DNA of 64,000 nucleotides from Elusimicrobiales bacterium. GTDB taxonomy: Bacteria; Elusimicrobiota; Elusimicrobia; Elusimicrobiales; Elusimicrobiaceae. Made by a program: the position numbers and the translations under genes. Position 1 is the stretch's first letter. The number at the start of each line of letters is the position of its first letter. The notes beneath the pieces were generated by a model. It was not told where the DNA came from, ran no database searches, and was given only the letters and a program-made list of their open reading frames with translations. The DNA lies in assembly GCA_041651175.1 (NCBI GenBank), contig JBAZJT010000011.1, forward strand, positions 23,275-87,274. The letters are read 5' to 3'. Shown piece after piece: positions 15,844 through 24,930 of this stretch.

Positions 15844-17136
15844 TTACAACCCTTTTTTTATGGCTTCCACGGCGCGCAGGCAGGAGAGGCGCGCCGCCTC
15901 GTCAGTCTCAGTTTCCGCGACCTTTTGCAGAACAGGCAGGACTTTGCGCAGCCGGTCAAATGAGGATTGCGGATCGGCGTAAAACATAGCCGCCTGCGGC
16001 ATAAGCAAATGGTCCGCCATCATGCCCAAAGCCTCGCAGCCGCCCGTTCTGGCGGAGGGGGATTTGGACGCCAGCGCGCGCTGCAGCCTGTCAACCGCGG
16101 GGCCGCCCATCCAGGCAAGCGCGGCGGCGCACTGGCGGACAGCGGACGATTCCCCGCCCAGACATTCGAACAGCGGCTCCAGCGCGGGAACGCCAATTCC
16201 TCCCAGCGCCTGCGCCGCGGCATAGGCCGTTTTCCCGTCCGGGGATTCAAGCATTTTCATCAAATCCGGAACCGCTTCGGCGGCTTTTTCGCCCATTTCG
16301 CCAAGCACAAGCGCGCACACCGCGCGCAATTGCGGGTCCGGGTCGGAAAGCGCGGGACGCAGCAGCGCGGCGGTTTTTTTGCCTTCGGGGTCAAGCTGCT
16401 CCAGCGCGGCGCGGGCGGTCTGCTCGTCGTAGCGGAACAGCCCGGCGATATCGCGCGCGGAGGTCTTTTCCGGCTTTTCCGGGAACATGAAAGCCAGCGC
16501 CGCCGCCGTCCAGCCGCGCAGCCTCGGGTCGGCGTCCTTGAGCAGCGGGGAAATTTTGTCCTGCGCGCCGCGCGCGGCGGGGCCCATCCGGGTAAGCAGC
16601 CAGGCCGCTATAAGCCTGTTGGCAGTATTATCGCCGGAAGCGAAAATTTTCCCCAGCGGCGCCGCATATTCGGGATACTGCGCGACGAAAGGCGACAGCG
16701 CGGCAGCGGCGGCAGCGGCCTCCTCGGCGGCGGATGCGGAGCGGAACATCTCCCAAAGTTCCGCGCGGCGGGGCTGGGCGGCTCCCAGCCTGTCCAGGGC
16801 CTGCGCGGCAAGTATGCGCGACTGCGCGTCCGGCTGAATCTTTCTGTCCAGCCCGCGCGCAAGGCAGGAAGACAGTTCGTCTTTCCCCGCGCCGGAAAGC
16901 GCGGCGGCGCGCTCAAGCCCGCTCTGCCGGACGGCTTCGGAGCTTGAAACCATATCCGCATACAATCCGCCGCAAAGCGCGGTTGAAACGGAAACAACCT
17001 GCGCCGCAGCGGTGGAACCCGCCGTTGCGGGATCCCCGCCGGCGGCGCGGCAAATCCCGGACGGCAGCGCCGCAAGCAGCGCCGCCGCGCATATCCCGCA
17101 AAAACGCCGCCCCGCATGACCGGACAAATGTCTCAT
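15844..17136 (-). CDS. Exported HEAT-repeat protein
   Basis: A 430-residue protein with a signal peptide (about 1-32) followed by helical repeats of the HEAT/PBS-lyase type. Typical repeat cores include PQLRAVCALVLGEMGEKA, GKTAYAAAQALGGIG and SAVRQCAAALAWMG. It is probably a periplasmic or surface scaffold for protein-protein interaction; there are no catalytic motifs. GGAGG lies about six bases before the ATG. It starts 18 bp after the Sel1-repeat gene and probably shares its transcript. Confidence 0.85.
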   Translation of the reverse strand: MRHLSGHAGRRFCGICAAALLAALPSGICRAAGGDPATAGSTAAAQVVSVSTALCGGLYADMVSSSEAVRQSGLERAAALSGAGKDELSSCLARGLDRKIQPDAQSRILAAQALDRLGAAQPRRAELWEMFRSASAAEEAAAAAAALSPFVAQYPEYAAPLGKIFASGDNTANRLIAAWLLTRMGPAARGAQDKISPLLKDADPRLRGWTAAALAFMFPEKPEKTSARDIAGLFRYDEQTARAALEQLDPEGKKTAALLRPALSDPDPQLRAVCALVLGEMGEKAAEAVPDLMKMLESPDGKTAYAAAQALGGIGVPALEPLFECLGGESSAVRQCAAALAWMGGPAVDRLQRALASKSPSARTGGCEALGMMADHLLMPQAAMFYADPQSSFDRLRKVLPVLQKVAETETDEAARLSCLRAVEAIKKGL

Positions 17137-17154
17137 AAAATCCTCCGTAAAGCC

Positions 17155-19419
17155 CTATCTTGCGCCTGCCGCGCGCCGCCGCGCCAGTTCCGCTTCCGCC
17201 GGCTTGTAGCCCGCTGCGGCGGATTGTTCCAGCAAATTCAGGCATTCCTCCCGCGACGCGGAGGCGGCTTCGCCGTTGCACTTCATCATGCCGAGCTGAT
17301 ACCGCGCCTTCGGGCTTGAGGACGCGGCCCTGCCGTACCAGCGCGCGGCCTCGCCGGTATCGCGCAGTCCGCCCAGCCCCTTATAGAATATATCGCCCAG
17401 CATCTCCTGCGCCCACGGCTGGCCGGCTTGCGCCGCGCGGCGCGCCAGCAGCGCGGCCCGCGCGTAATTGCGCGCGGCAAACGCCGCCTCGGCCTCGCCG
17501 GCCTCGTCCGGACGGCGGCACGGGGCGGGCTGCCTGAGCCCGCAATCCGCTTTATTGCTGAAATATCCGTTCTTCACCCCTTCCGCAGGGGGGGCTGTCT
17601 CCCCGGCGCAGAACGATTTCCGCTTCACGGCGCCATGCTCCGCCGCAACACGCGGTTTTGCGCGGGCGGGCGCGGCGACCTTTTCCTCCGGGCGGGAATG
17701 CCGCGCAAAAACGCGCTCCGGCGCAACGGCGGCTGGCGGCGCGGCTGCCGCCGGTTTTGGAACGACCGCAACAGCGGGAACGGCGGGCCGGACCGCCGGG
17801 ATATCGCGCTCCGGCTTTCTGTCTGTTTCCGGCGCGGGTTTACGCACGGGTTCAATCTTTACCGCCGCTGCCGGAGCAACCCGCACCGGCGGCAGTTCGG
17901 AGTATTTCAGGGCGACTATGGCCGCAGCCGGAACGCTTGCATACTTAAGCGCGGCAATGTCAGGCCGCGTTTCGCGGGGCTGTTTCACAACCGGCGCAAC
18001 GCGCGGCGCGGCGGTTTCGGCATATCTCAGCGCGGTTATCTGACGCGCCGCTTCCGGCGCATGCGCGGTTTTGGCGGCAACCGCCGCAACCGCGGGTTTG
18101 CCGGAATATGAAAGCGAAACTATGCCGGCGCGCGGTTTCGGAATTGCAGCGTTTTTTGGCGCGGCATAGCGCACCGAAACAACGGAAGGCGGGGCAGCCT
18201 GCGCCGGCGCAGCCGCCGCAAGAAACCTAAGGGAGACAACAACCAGTTCCGGCGGCCTGACGCCGGAGGCGTATTCAAGCGCGGCGATTGCCGGCGCGCT
18301 ATAGCGCAGGGCGGTTATACCGGCTTGCGGCGAATGCGGCGGCGGGCCGGCTGTGCGGGACGGTTTGTCCGCATACTTCAGTCCGGCTATGCGGACTTCC
18401 GGGCCGCAGACGTATCTAAGAGCGGCTATTGAAGGCGCCGCCGCCGCATATTTCAGCGCGGTTACCAAAGGCGCAGGCTGCTTCGCTGTTGCGGGCGCGG
18501 GTTTTTCCGGCACGGACGGTTCCATGTATTTGAGAGAGGCTATGACAACACCCGGCCCCTCCTGATATTTCAATCCGGCAATGCGGACAACCGGCCTGCT
18601 TCCACCGGCATACCTGACGGATACGACTGAAGACTCCGCCGCATATTTCAGCGCGGTTACTATCCGCCCCGGCGGCGCGGCGGAAACGTCCGGGCCGGGC
18701 TGCTTCCTGGAAGGAAGGGAGCAAAGCTCGCGCAGCGGCAGGGAAGGCGCAACGTCGGGGTTGCGCCTCGGCGGCGACTGCGCCAGGTAGGAGTTCAGCT
18801 TTCTTCTGGCGCGGGCAAGCTCGCGCGGGGTCATCTGCGCCTCAACCTGACGCAGCGCAATGCGGGCGGTGGGGAAATTTTCCGCGCTGGCCGCCAGCCA
18901 TTTCCACGCCTCGGCGTAGTCGCGGCGCAGCGCCTCGCCGTTGTAGTATTCCACGCCCAGATTGTACTGCGCCATCGGGTTGCCGTTGGCGGCGGCCCTG
19001 CGGTTCCACCTGACGCATTCCGCCAGGTCGCGCGGCACCACGCCGCCCTCGCAATAAAGCAGCCCGAGGTTGACCTGCGCCGTCTCGTAACCCTGCTCCG
19101 CCGCCTTGCGGTACCAGCCAAGCGCCTGCCGGTAATCCGGCGCGCCCCCCGCGGCGGAGCCGTAAATCTCGCCCAGCAGATTCTGGGCGGAGGCGCAGCC
19201 GCTCTCCGCCAGAGGCAGGGCCAGCGACAGGGCCCTCTCCCTCTCGCCGGACAAAAAGGAGTCCCGCGCCGCGTTCACAAGGTCCGGCACGGCGGACGGG
19301 GCCTGTTCCTGCCGCGCGGCAAGCTCCGGCTGGGGCTGGGAAATCAGCCGCCAGGCCGACAGCACCAGCAGCGCGCCGCCGGCAACGGCGGAAGATATGA
19401 CTATAACTCGCCTTCTCAC
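17155..19419 (-). CDS. Membrane-anchored Sel1-repeat protein with about 15 [AV]-L-[KR]-Y motifs
   Basis: A 754-residue protein starting at GTG 19419, ten-odd bases after a TATACT -10. One N-terminal membrane helix (about 5-25) is followed by Sel1/TPR-like repeats (about 65-185). A long Pro/Ala-rich linker (about 220-600) and a second Sel1 block (about 640-750) complete it. Within the linker, residues 253-507 carry about 15 copies of a short motif such as VTALKYA, VSVRYAG, IAGLKY or IAALEYA, spaced 10-25 residues apart. Sel1 proteins are scaffolds, often in the envelope. The motif array is not a family I know; it may be a repeated docking or strand-forming peptide. Confidence 0.85.
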   Translation of the reverse strand: MRRRVIVISSAVAGGALLVLSAWRLISQPQPELAARQEQAPSAVPDLVNAARDSFLSGERERALSLALPLAESGCASAQNLLGEIYGSAAGGAPDYRQALGWYRKAAEQGYETAQVNLGLLYCEGGVVPRDLAECVRWNRRAAANGNPMAQYNLGVEYYNGEALRRDYAEAWKWLAASAENFPTARIALRQVEAQMTPRELARARRKLNSYLAQSPPRRNPDVAPSLPLRELCSLPSRKQPGPDVSAAPPGRIVTALKYAAESSVVSVRYAGGSRPVVRIAGLKYQEGPGVVIASLKYMEPSVPEKPAPATAKQPAPLVTALKYAAAAPSIAALRYVCGPEVRIAGLKYADKPSRTAGPPPHSPQAGITALRYSAPAIAALEYASGVRPPELVVVSLRFLAAAAPAQAAPPSVVSVRYAAPKNAAIPKPRAGIVSLSYSGKPAVAAVAAKTAHAPEAARQITALRYAETAAPRVAPVVKQPRETRPDIAALKYASVPAAAIVALKYSELPPVRVAPAAAVKIEPVRKPAPETDRKPERDIPAVRPAVPAVAVVPKPAAAAPPAAVAPERVFARHSRPEEKVAAPARAKPRVAAEHGAVKRKSFCAGETAPPAEGVKNGYFSNKADCGLRQPAPCRRPDEAGEAEAAFAARNYARAALLARRAAQAGQPWAQEMLGDIFYKGLGGLRDTGEAARWYGRAASSSPKARYQLGMMKCNGEAASASREECLNLLEQSAAAGYKPAEAELARRRAAGAR
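17899..18663 (-). repeat. Coding array of about 15 x-[AS]-[LV]-[KR]-Y peptide motifs
   Basis: The motif core is two small or aliphatic residues, Leu or Val, usually Lys or Arg, then Tyr (once Phe), then often Ala or Ser. Spacers differ in sequence and length, so these are not DNA tandem repeats. Conservation appears to act on the peptide motif. Confidence 0.75.
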
Positions 19420-19449
19420 CCCTCAAGTATATTAAATACGGCCCGCCAT

Positions 19450-19503
19450 TTGACACGGCGCCTCCGGATTGTATAGACTGCGTTATTGGCATACGCCAAT
19501 AAC
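19450..19503 (+). promoter_or_regulatory. Promoter and 22-bp operator palindrome of the DUF134-nifX operon
   Basis: TTGACA (19450-19455), a 16-bp spacer and TATAGA (19472-19477) form a good promoter. A perfect 9-bp inverted repeat GTTATTGGC/GCCAATAAC (19482-19490 and 19495-19503, 4-bp centre) covers the expected start site and ends five bases before the ATG. A bound repressor would block initiation. The HTH-type DUF134 product is the obvious candidate regulator. Confidence 0.7.
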
Positions 19504-19507
19504 AATC

Positions 19508-19927
19508 ATGCCCAGACCGCACAAATGCCGCAGAATCCGCTTTGCGCCGAAGGCTTTCTATTTCAAGCCCGCCGGCATACCCGCGCCGGAACTGGAACAG
19601 GTAACCCTCACCCTGGACGAGACTGAGGCGCTGCGGCTTGCCGACCATATGGGCCAGGAGCAGGAAAAAGCCGCCGCCGGCATGCGAGTGTCGCGGCAGA
19701 CTTTTGGCAACATACTGCGCTCCGCCAGGGGCAAGGCAGCCGACTGCCTGGTTAACGGCAAAGCGCTCCGTATAGAAGGGGGGAAAGTCGTTCTGCTATG
19801 CGGATGCAAAGGGAACAGGCGCGCTGGCGGCTTATGCGGCCAAAGGCTCGGGCAACGCGCATGCGCCGGGCGGATTTCGGAGGGGCCGCGCACGCGGCCA
19901 AAACGGCATAGAAACAGGAGAACATAA
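19508..19927 (+). CDS. DUF134-family predicted DNA-binding protein
   Basis: A 139-residue protein starting at the ATG at 19508 with no Shine-Dalgarno site. The N-terminus PRPHKCRRI is the family signature. A helix-turn-helix region follows (TLDETEALRLADHMG then AAAGMRVSRQTFGNILRSA, about residues 38-78). The C-terminus has cysteines (LLCGCKG, LCGQ) and a basic tail. DUF134 genes often sit next to NifX/NifB-type cofactor-binding genes, as here (one base apart). It probably autoregulates through the palindrome overlapping its promoter; that is inference. Confidence 0.85.
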   Translation: MPRPHKCRRIRFAPKAFYFKPAGIPAPELEQVTLTLDETEALRLADHMGQEQEKAAAGMRVSRQTFGNILRSARGKAADCLVNGKALRIEGGKVVLLCGCKGNRRAGGLCGQRLGQRACAGRISEGPRTRPKRHRNRRT

Positions 19928-19928
19928 A

Positions 19929-20306
19929 ATGAAAATCTGCATTCCGACGGAAACCAGAGACGGCCTGAAAGCCAGGGTATACGGCCATTTCGGCAGCGCG
20001 CCGTATTTCACGCTCTGCGACAGCGAAACCCGCCGCTGCGAGATAATAGACAACGGCGACCGGCAGCACGTCCACGGCATGTGCGACCCGCTTAAGGCGG
20101 TGGGCAATGCGAAACCCGACGCCGTCATCGCCGGCGGCATAGGAATGGGAGCGATCCGCGGGCTTAACGCCGCCGGGATAAAAGTCTATATCAGCCGCGA
20201 GGACACCGTTGAAACCGCCGTGGAGGCCGTCAAGTCAGGCAAGCTCCGGGAAGCGGACGCCGCCTCGGCCTGCGGCCATCATGGCGGGCATGGATGCCAG
20301 CACTGA
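19929..20306 (+). CDS. NifX/NifB-family Fe-Mo cluster-binding protein
   Basis: A 125-residue protein of the dinitrogenase iron-molybdenum cofactor family. It starts MKICIPTE and has GHFGSAPYF near residue 20, with HVHGMCDPL and GGIGMGAIRGL later. These proteins bind or carry metal-sulfur clusters. A Cys/His-rich tail (CGHHGGHGCQH) adds likely metal ligands. No nitrogenase structural genes are in the window, and many non-fixing anaerobes have such orphans. AGGAG lies upstream, and the gene follows DUF134 by one base in the same operon. Confidence 0.88.
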   Translation: MKICIPTETRDGLKARVYGHFGSAPYFTLCDSETRRCEIIDNGDRQHVHGMCDPLKAVGNAKPDAVIAGGIGMGAIRGLNAAGIKVYISREDTVETAVEAVKSGKLREADAASACGHHGGHGCQH

Positions 20307-20390
20307 TTCCCGCATAACCGCTGTCTCCGCCTGTTCGTCCACCGCCGGGCGCCGGGAATTTGCTATTTTATAGGCTGGCAAGGAGGTTCC

Positions 20391-21491
20391 ATGGCGGCAA
20401 AACGGATAGGCATTCTGACCGGCGGGGGCGACTGCCCCGGCCTTAACGCCGTGGTGCGCGCGGCGGCAAAATCGGCGCATAAACGCGGCTGGCAGGTGGT
20501 CGGCTTCCTGGACGGCTACGCCGGGCTGGTTGAAGACCGGCACAGGGAAATCGGCGACGACGCAGTCTCCGGCATACTGGCGCGGGGGGGGACGATACTG
20601 GGCACCAGCAATATCGCCAACCCGTTCTCCTATTCGCTGCCGCCTTACGGCTCGCCTGAAAAACCGGCGGACATGTCGGACCGGGCGCTGGAGGTTTTCA
20701 AAAAGAACTCGCTGGACGCGCTTATCGCCATCGGCGGGGACGGCACGCTCTCAATCGCGCTGAAGCTGCTCAAAAAAGGAATTCCCGTGGCGGGGGTGCC
20801 CAAAACCATAGACAACGACCTTGCCGCAACCGACGTTACCTTCGGCTTTGATTCCGCTCTTGCCGTAGCCACCGACGCCGTGGACAAGCTGCACACCACC
20901 GCCGAATCCCATCACCGCGTGATGATTTTGGAAACCATGGGCCGCTACGCCGGCTGGATAGCGCTGCGCGCCGGCATAGCCGGCGGCGGCGACATCATAC
21001 TGCTGCCGGAAATACCCTACTGCGCCGAGGAGCTTTGCGCGGCGGTGCATGCGCGCATGGCGCGCGGGAAGCATTTCAGCATAGTGGTGGCATCCGAGGG
21101 CGCGGCGGACGAGTCGGGAAAGCTTACGGTAGCCTCCACCGTCAAAGGCTCCACCGACCCGCTGCGGCTGGGCGGGATAGGCTATAAGATTGCCGACACT
21201 ATTTCCGGGCAATGCGGCACCGAGGCCCGCGTGGTGGTGCTGGGACATTTGCAGCGGGGCGGCACCCCCACCGCTTATGACCGCTGGCTGGCCACCCGCT
21301 TCGGCGCGCATGCGGCGGAAATGATAGCCCTGGGCAAAACCGGGCGCATGGCGCGGCTGCGCGGCACCGGCGTGGACGATGTCTCCATAGAGGAAGCCGT
21401 GTCAAAGCTGCGCCGCGTGGACCCGTCCGGAGAGGAAGTCCGGGCCGCGCTGGATGTGGGCACGAGCTTTGCCAGCAGGACGGTGAAATAG
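20391..21491 (+). CDS. pfkA: 6-phosphofructokinase (mixed-substrate, group III-like)
   Basis: Glycolytic enzyme phosphorylating fructose 6-phosphate, 366 residues, with AAGGAGG five bases before the ATG. The nucleotide site GGGD is at residues 11-14. GGDGT at 115-119 has Gly at the position that distinguishes ATP use from PPi use (GGDDT). PKTIDND (137-143) has Lys where classic bacterial ATP enzymes have Gly. This Gly/Lys combination is typical of group III mixed-substrate PFKs, so the phosphoryl donor cannot be fixed from sequence. PRGGxP-type motifs (LQRGGTPTAYDR) are near residue 285. Confidence 0.95.
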   Translation: MAAKRIGILTGGGDCPGLNAVVRAAAKSAHKRGWQVVGFLDGYAGLVEDRHREIGDDAVSGILARGGTILGTSNIANPFSYSLPPYGSPEKPADMSDRALEVFKKNSLDALIAIGGDGTLSIALKLLKKGIPVAGVPKTIDNDLAATDVTFGFDSALAVATDAVDKLHTTAESHHRVMILETMGRYAGWIALRAGIAGGGDIILLPEIPYCAEELCAAVHARMARGKHFSIVVASEGAADESGKLTVASTVKGSTDPLRLGGIGYKIADTISGQCGTEARVVVLGHLQRGGTPTAYDRWLATRFGAHAAEMIALGKTGRMARLRGTGVDDVSIEEAVSKLRRVDPSGEEVRAALDVGTSFASRTVK

Positions 21492-21496
21492 ACGCA

Positions 21497-23521
21497 ATGC
21501 CGGCAAATACCGCGAAAACAGCCGTAGCGGAAGCGGAGATGCTCCGTTTTTTCAATAAAGACGGGCCCGTCGCCAAAGCCGTTGGCCGCTACGAGGAACG
21601 CCCCCAGCAGGCCGAAATGGCCTGCGCCGTGGCGCGCGCGCTGGAGGGTGGCGGGCATCTGGTGGTGGAGGCGGGAACCGGCGTTGGCAAATCGCTGGCG
21701 TATCTGGCTCCGGCGGCGATGTGGGCGCTGGCGCGCGGCAAGCGGGTGGCGGTAGCCACCTATTCAAAAGCGCTGCAGGAACAACTTGTAAAAAAAGACA
21801 TCCCCGGCCTGGCCAAAGCCCTGGCGGCTGAAAACAAATTCGTTACAAGCGCGCTGCTGATGGGTTCTGAGAACTATCTCTGCCTGCGCCGGCTGGACAT
21901 CGCGCTGCGCCGCCAGGCCGGTTTGTTTGACAGCCCCGCCCGCGCGGAAATACTAAACGGCCTGCGCGCCTGCGCCGCGACGGCCCGGACCGGGCTGCGC
22001 CAGGAGCTGCCGCTGCGCGTGCCGGAACAACTGTGGGAAAACGTCCGCCGGGAAAGCGAGCTTTGCGCCGGCAAGCTCTGCCCGAAAAAAGATTTCTGCC
22101 TCTGGCGCAGGGACGTCTCCCGCGCGCGCGCGGCGCAGATAACGGTAGTAAACCATCACCTTTTCTTCGCGGGGATGTACGGCATCCCGTGGGACGCCGC
22201 GATTCTGGACGAGGCGCACAACATTGAAGACGTGTCCGCGCAGTATCTGGGCGCGTCGGTGTCGGGAAGGGATATAACGAGGATTCTGGACGGGATTTTC
22301 AGCGCTTCCTCAAAACGCGGCAGCGCGGCGCGCTTTATCCTGGCCGGGACGGCGGAGGGCGACGCCGTCTCAAACGCGCTGGACGCCGCCGCCTCCGCCG
22401 CGGACGATTTTTTCAGCGCGGCGGCGCGCAACGCGGGAATAGAATTGCAGCCGCGCTCGGTGCGCGTTACAAAGCCGGATTTCGCGCCGGATACGATTAC
22501 CCCCGCTCTGGCCGGGGCCGCAAACGCGCTGGCCAATATCATTTCCCGCGCCAAAGACATGGAAGAGGAGCTTGCGCTGAAATCCTCGCGCGACAAGCTG
22601 ACGGAGGCGGTGTCCGCCCTCAAACGTTTCCTCAAATGCGACAGCCGGGATTTCGCCTACTGGGTGGAGGGGCGCAGCTTCAGGGGCAGGACGCATGTGT
22701 CTTTGCAGATAACGCCGCTGGACGTCTCCGGCGAGCTGGCAAAAACGCTTTTCGCATCGGGGCAGCCGGTGATTATGACCTCGGCCACGTTGGCGGTGGA
22801 CGGCGGGTTTGACTATTTCAGGAAGCGCACCGGCCTGCCGCCCTGCGAGGACAAAATAATAAGCTCGCCGTTTGATTACCGGAAGCAGGCCGGGCTTTAT
22901 ATCGCCTCGGACATGCCGTGCCCGCGCAATGAAACGCAGGCCTACGAGGCCGCCGTCATAAAGGCGGCGGAGGAAATCATACGCTCCGTGGACGGCGGCG
23001 TATTCGTGCTGTTCACAAGCTGGAATTTCCTGCAGCGCGCGGCGGGGGAGATAGCGGCGAAACTGGGCAGCCGCCCGCTTTTCATACAGGGCGAGATGCA
23101 GCCATCGGTTCTGGTAAAGGAGTTCAAGACCGCCGGCAACGGCGTGCTGTTTGCCACCGACACATTCTGGCAGGGCGTGGACGTGCCGGGAAAGGCGCTG
23201 TCGTGCGTCATAATAACGCGGCTGCCGTTTCTGGCGCCGGATTCGCCGGTGGAGCAGGCCCGCGCCCAGTGGTATGCCGAGCGCGGTCAGGAGATTTTCG
23301 GCCAATATACGCTGCCGCGCGCGGTAATCAAATTCCATCAGGGGTTCGGGCGGCTTATACGGCGCAAAAGCGACAGGGGCGCCGTCGCCGTGCTGGACCC
23401 GCGCATTCTGGGAATGCGCTACGGCGCGAAATTCATCGGCGCGGTGCCGCAGTGCGCAAGGCTGGAGTCGGCGGCGGAACTGCGCGTTTTTTTCGCCGAA
23501 AGCCGCACGGAGGAAGAGTGA
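21497..23521 (+). CDS. dinG: DinG-type Fe-S superfamily 2 DNA helicase
   Basis: A 674-residue XPD/DinG-type 5'-3' helicase. Walker A is AGTGVGKS (59-66). Four cysteines for a [4Fe-4S] cluster are at 129, 190, 195 and 201, and Walker B is DEAH (237-240). C-terminal motifs include VLFTSWNFLQ, TDTFWQGVDVPG and HQGFGRLIRR. Such helicases unwind R-loops, forks and repair intermediates. The start lies five bases after the pfkA stop. The stop overlaps the next GTG (GTGA), so three genes are coupled. Confidence 0.93.
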   Translation: MPANTAKTAVAEAEMLRFFNKDGPVAKAVGRYEERPQQAEMACAVARALEGGGHLVVEAGTGVGKSLAYLAPAAMWALARGKRVAVATYSKALQEQLVKKDIPGLAKALAAENKFVTSALLMGSENYLCLRRLDIALRRQAGLFDSPARAEILNGLRACAATARTGLRQELPLRVPEQLWENVRRESELCAGKLCPKKDFCLWRRDVSRARAAQITVVNHHLFFAGMYGIPWDAAILDEAHNIEDVSAQYLGASVSGRDITRILDGIFSASSKRGSAARFILAGTAEGDAVSNALDAAASAADDFFSAAARNAGIELQPRSVRVTKPDFAPDTITPALAGAANALANIISRAKDMEEELALKSSRDKLTEAVSALKRFLKCDSRDFAYWVEGRSFRGRTHVSLQITPLDVSGELAKTLFASGQPVIMTSATLAVDGGFDYFRKRTGLPPCEDKIISSPFDYRKQAGLYIASDMPCPRNETQAYEAAVIKAAEEIIRSVDGGVFVLFTSWNFLQRAAGEIAAKLGSRPLFIQGEMQPSVLVKEFKTAGNGVLFATDTFWQGVDVPGKALSCVIITRLPFLAPDSPVEQARAQWYAERGQEIFGQYTLPRAVIKFHQGFGRLIRRKSDRGAVAVLDPRILGMRYGAKFIGAVPQCARLESAAELRVFFAESRTEEE

Positions 23522-24879
23522 TTAAAATCCTTGTTCTCGCGGCCGCGCTTGCGCCCGCCGGCGCGAACGCGCAGCAGCTTGACGGCGTTTCGGAATACGA
23601 GCTTGCCTTCGCCAAAAGGCACGGTTTCCACGAGGCGATACTGGCCGAGGGGCAGGCAAAAAAACTTTCAGGGGCGGAGCTGTCGCAGTTCTATTCCTCC
23701 CAGGCGCGCGCGAAAATAAGCGGATTTTTCGCCCCTTACGCCCGCGCGCTTATGGTGATAAGCTCCAACCCGCGCGCGGCTTTTGACAGGTACTCAAAAC
23801 AAACGCCGTCCGAGGCGACGTTGCTGTTCAAATCCATAGCCGCGCAGCGCGCGCGCATGCGGGGCGAGGCGATGAACGGCTACAACACCCTCATACTCCG
23901 CTCCCCGAATTTCATGGACGGCATCGCATACCGCTGGCGTGGCTCGCTTTACGAGGATTCCGGAGAGCTGGAAAATGCAGCCGCAGACTACTCCCGCGAA
24001 ATAGAAATCTCTTCCGGCAATCCGGCAGCGCTGCTGGCGCGCGGCGGAACGTATTTCGCGATGGGCTATTACCTGCTTGCGGCGCAGGACACGGCCCGCG
24101 CCCTCGCCAATTCCGGCGGCGAGGAGAACAGGCGCGCCGCGCGCGGCGAACTTTGCGAGGCGCTGGCGTTCCGCGGCTACCGCCTGCCCTGCGCCGACCT
24201 GAACGCGGAAGGCGCCTACGAGGCGCAAATCAGCACGCCGCCCGCGTCGGAGCTTGCGACGCGAGTCCGGCAAACCGCGGCGGGCGCGGAAACGGCAGTC
24301 GCGGAGAGCGAAAAAATTCTCACCGGGCCGGGAAGCGACATCGCGCGGCTTACGGCGGCCTCCGAGATGCTGGGCAGGCCGCTGGAAAAGGAATCCGACA
24401 CGCGCTGCCATTTCCTGCGGGGAATAATAAAGCTGCGCCTGGCCCAGCTTCGCGCGGGAACCTTTGCCGCCGCGCTGCCGGACTTGAAAAAGGCGGCGGT
24501 GGCGGGCTCCGGCTGGGCATGGCACGCAATGTTCCGCGTATGGGACAAATACGGCGAGCCGCAGCTTGCCCTGGCCTGCGCCCAATCAGCCGTTGCCGGC
24601 GGCGAAGAAAACCCCTTCTTTTATAACGATATGGCCAGGGCGCGCGCTGCCCTCGGACAATACCGCGACGCGCGCGCGAGCCTCAGGAAGTTTTTCAAAC
24701 TTAACAGGAACAGGGTTTACGGGGAGCATGTCTCCTCCGGGCCGGAGTGCAGGACACTGGCGCTTGAAGGCTATAAGACCCCGGGCTGCCGGGACAAGGC
24801 GTATTTTGCCGCCGGCGGGGAAGTCTCCGCCCCGGAATGGCAAATGCCGCCTTCGCGCGCGGTAACGGGCAGAAATTGA
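23518..24879 (+). CDS. Exported TPR-like repeat protein
   Basis: A 453-residue protein starting at GTG 23518, which overlaps the dinG stop and has GGAGGAAG just upstream. It has a signal peptide (IKILVLAAALAPAGANA) and helical repeats. The clearest are around residues 140-210 (RWRGSLYEDSGELENAAADY, then ALLARGGTYFAMGYYLLAAQ) and again near 330-400. There is no catalytic motif. It is likely an envelope scaffold or assembly factor, one of several repeat proteins (WD40, HEAT, Sel1, TPR) encoded in this host region. Confidence 0.8.
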   Translation: MIKILVLAAALAPAGANAQQLDGVSEYELAFAKRHGFHEAILAEGQAKKLSGAELSQFYSSQARAKISGFFAPYARALMVISSNPRAAFDRYSKQTPSEATLLFKSIAAQRARMRGEAMNGYNTLILRSPNFMDGIAYRWRGSLYEDSGELENAAADYSREIEISSGNPAALLARGGTYFAMGYYLLAAQDTARALANSGGEENRRAARGELCEALAFRGYRLPCADLNAEGAYEAQISTPPASELATRVRQTAAGAETAVAESEKILTGPGSDIARLTAASEMLGRPLEKESDTRCHFLRGIIKLRLAQLRAGTFAAALPDLKKAAVAGSGWAWHAMFRVWDKYGEPQLALACAQSAVAGGEENPFFYNDMARARAALGQYRDARASLRKFFKLNRNRVYGEHVSSGPECRTLALEGYKTPGCRDKAYFAAGGEVSAPEWQMPPSRAVTGRN

Positions 24880-24930
24880 GAAAACCCTCCAAAAACGGTA
24901 GAATATACCTTCGGCACAGGAGAATGCATT

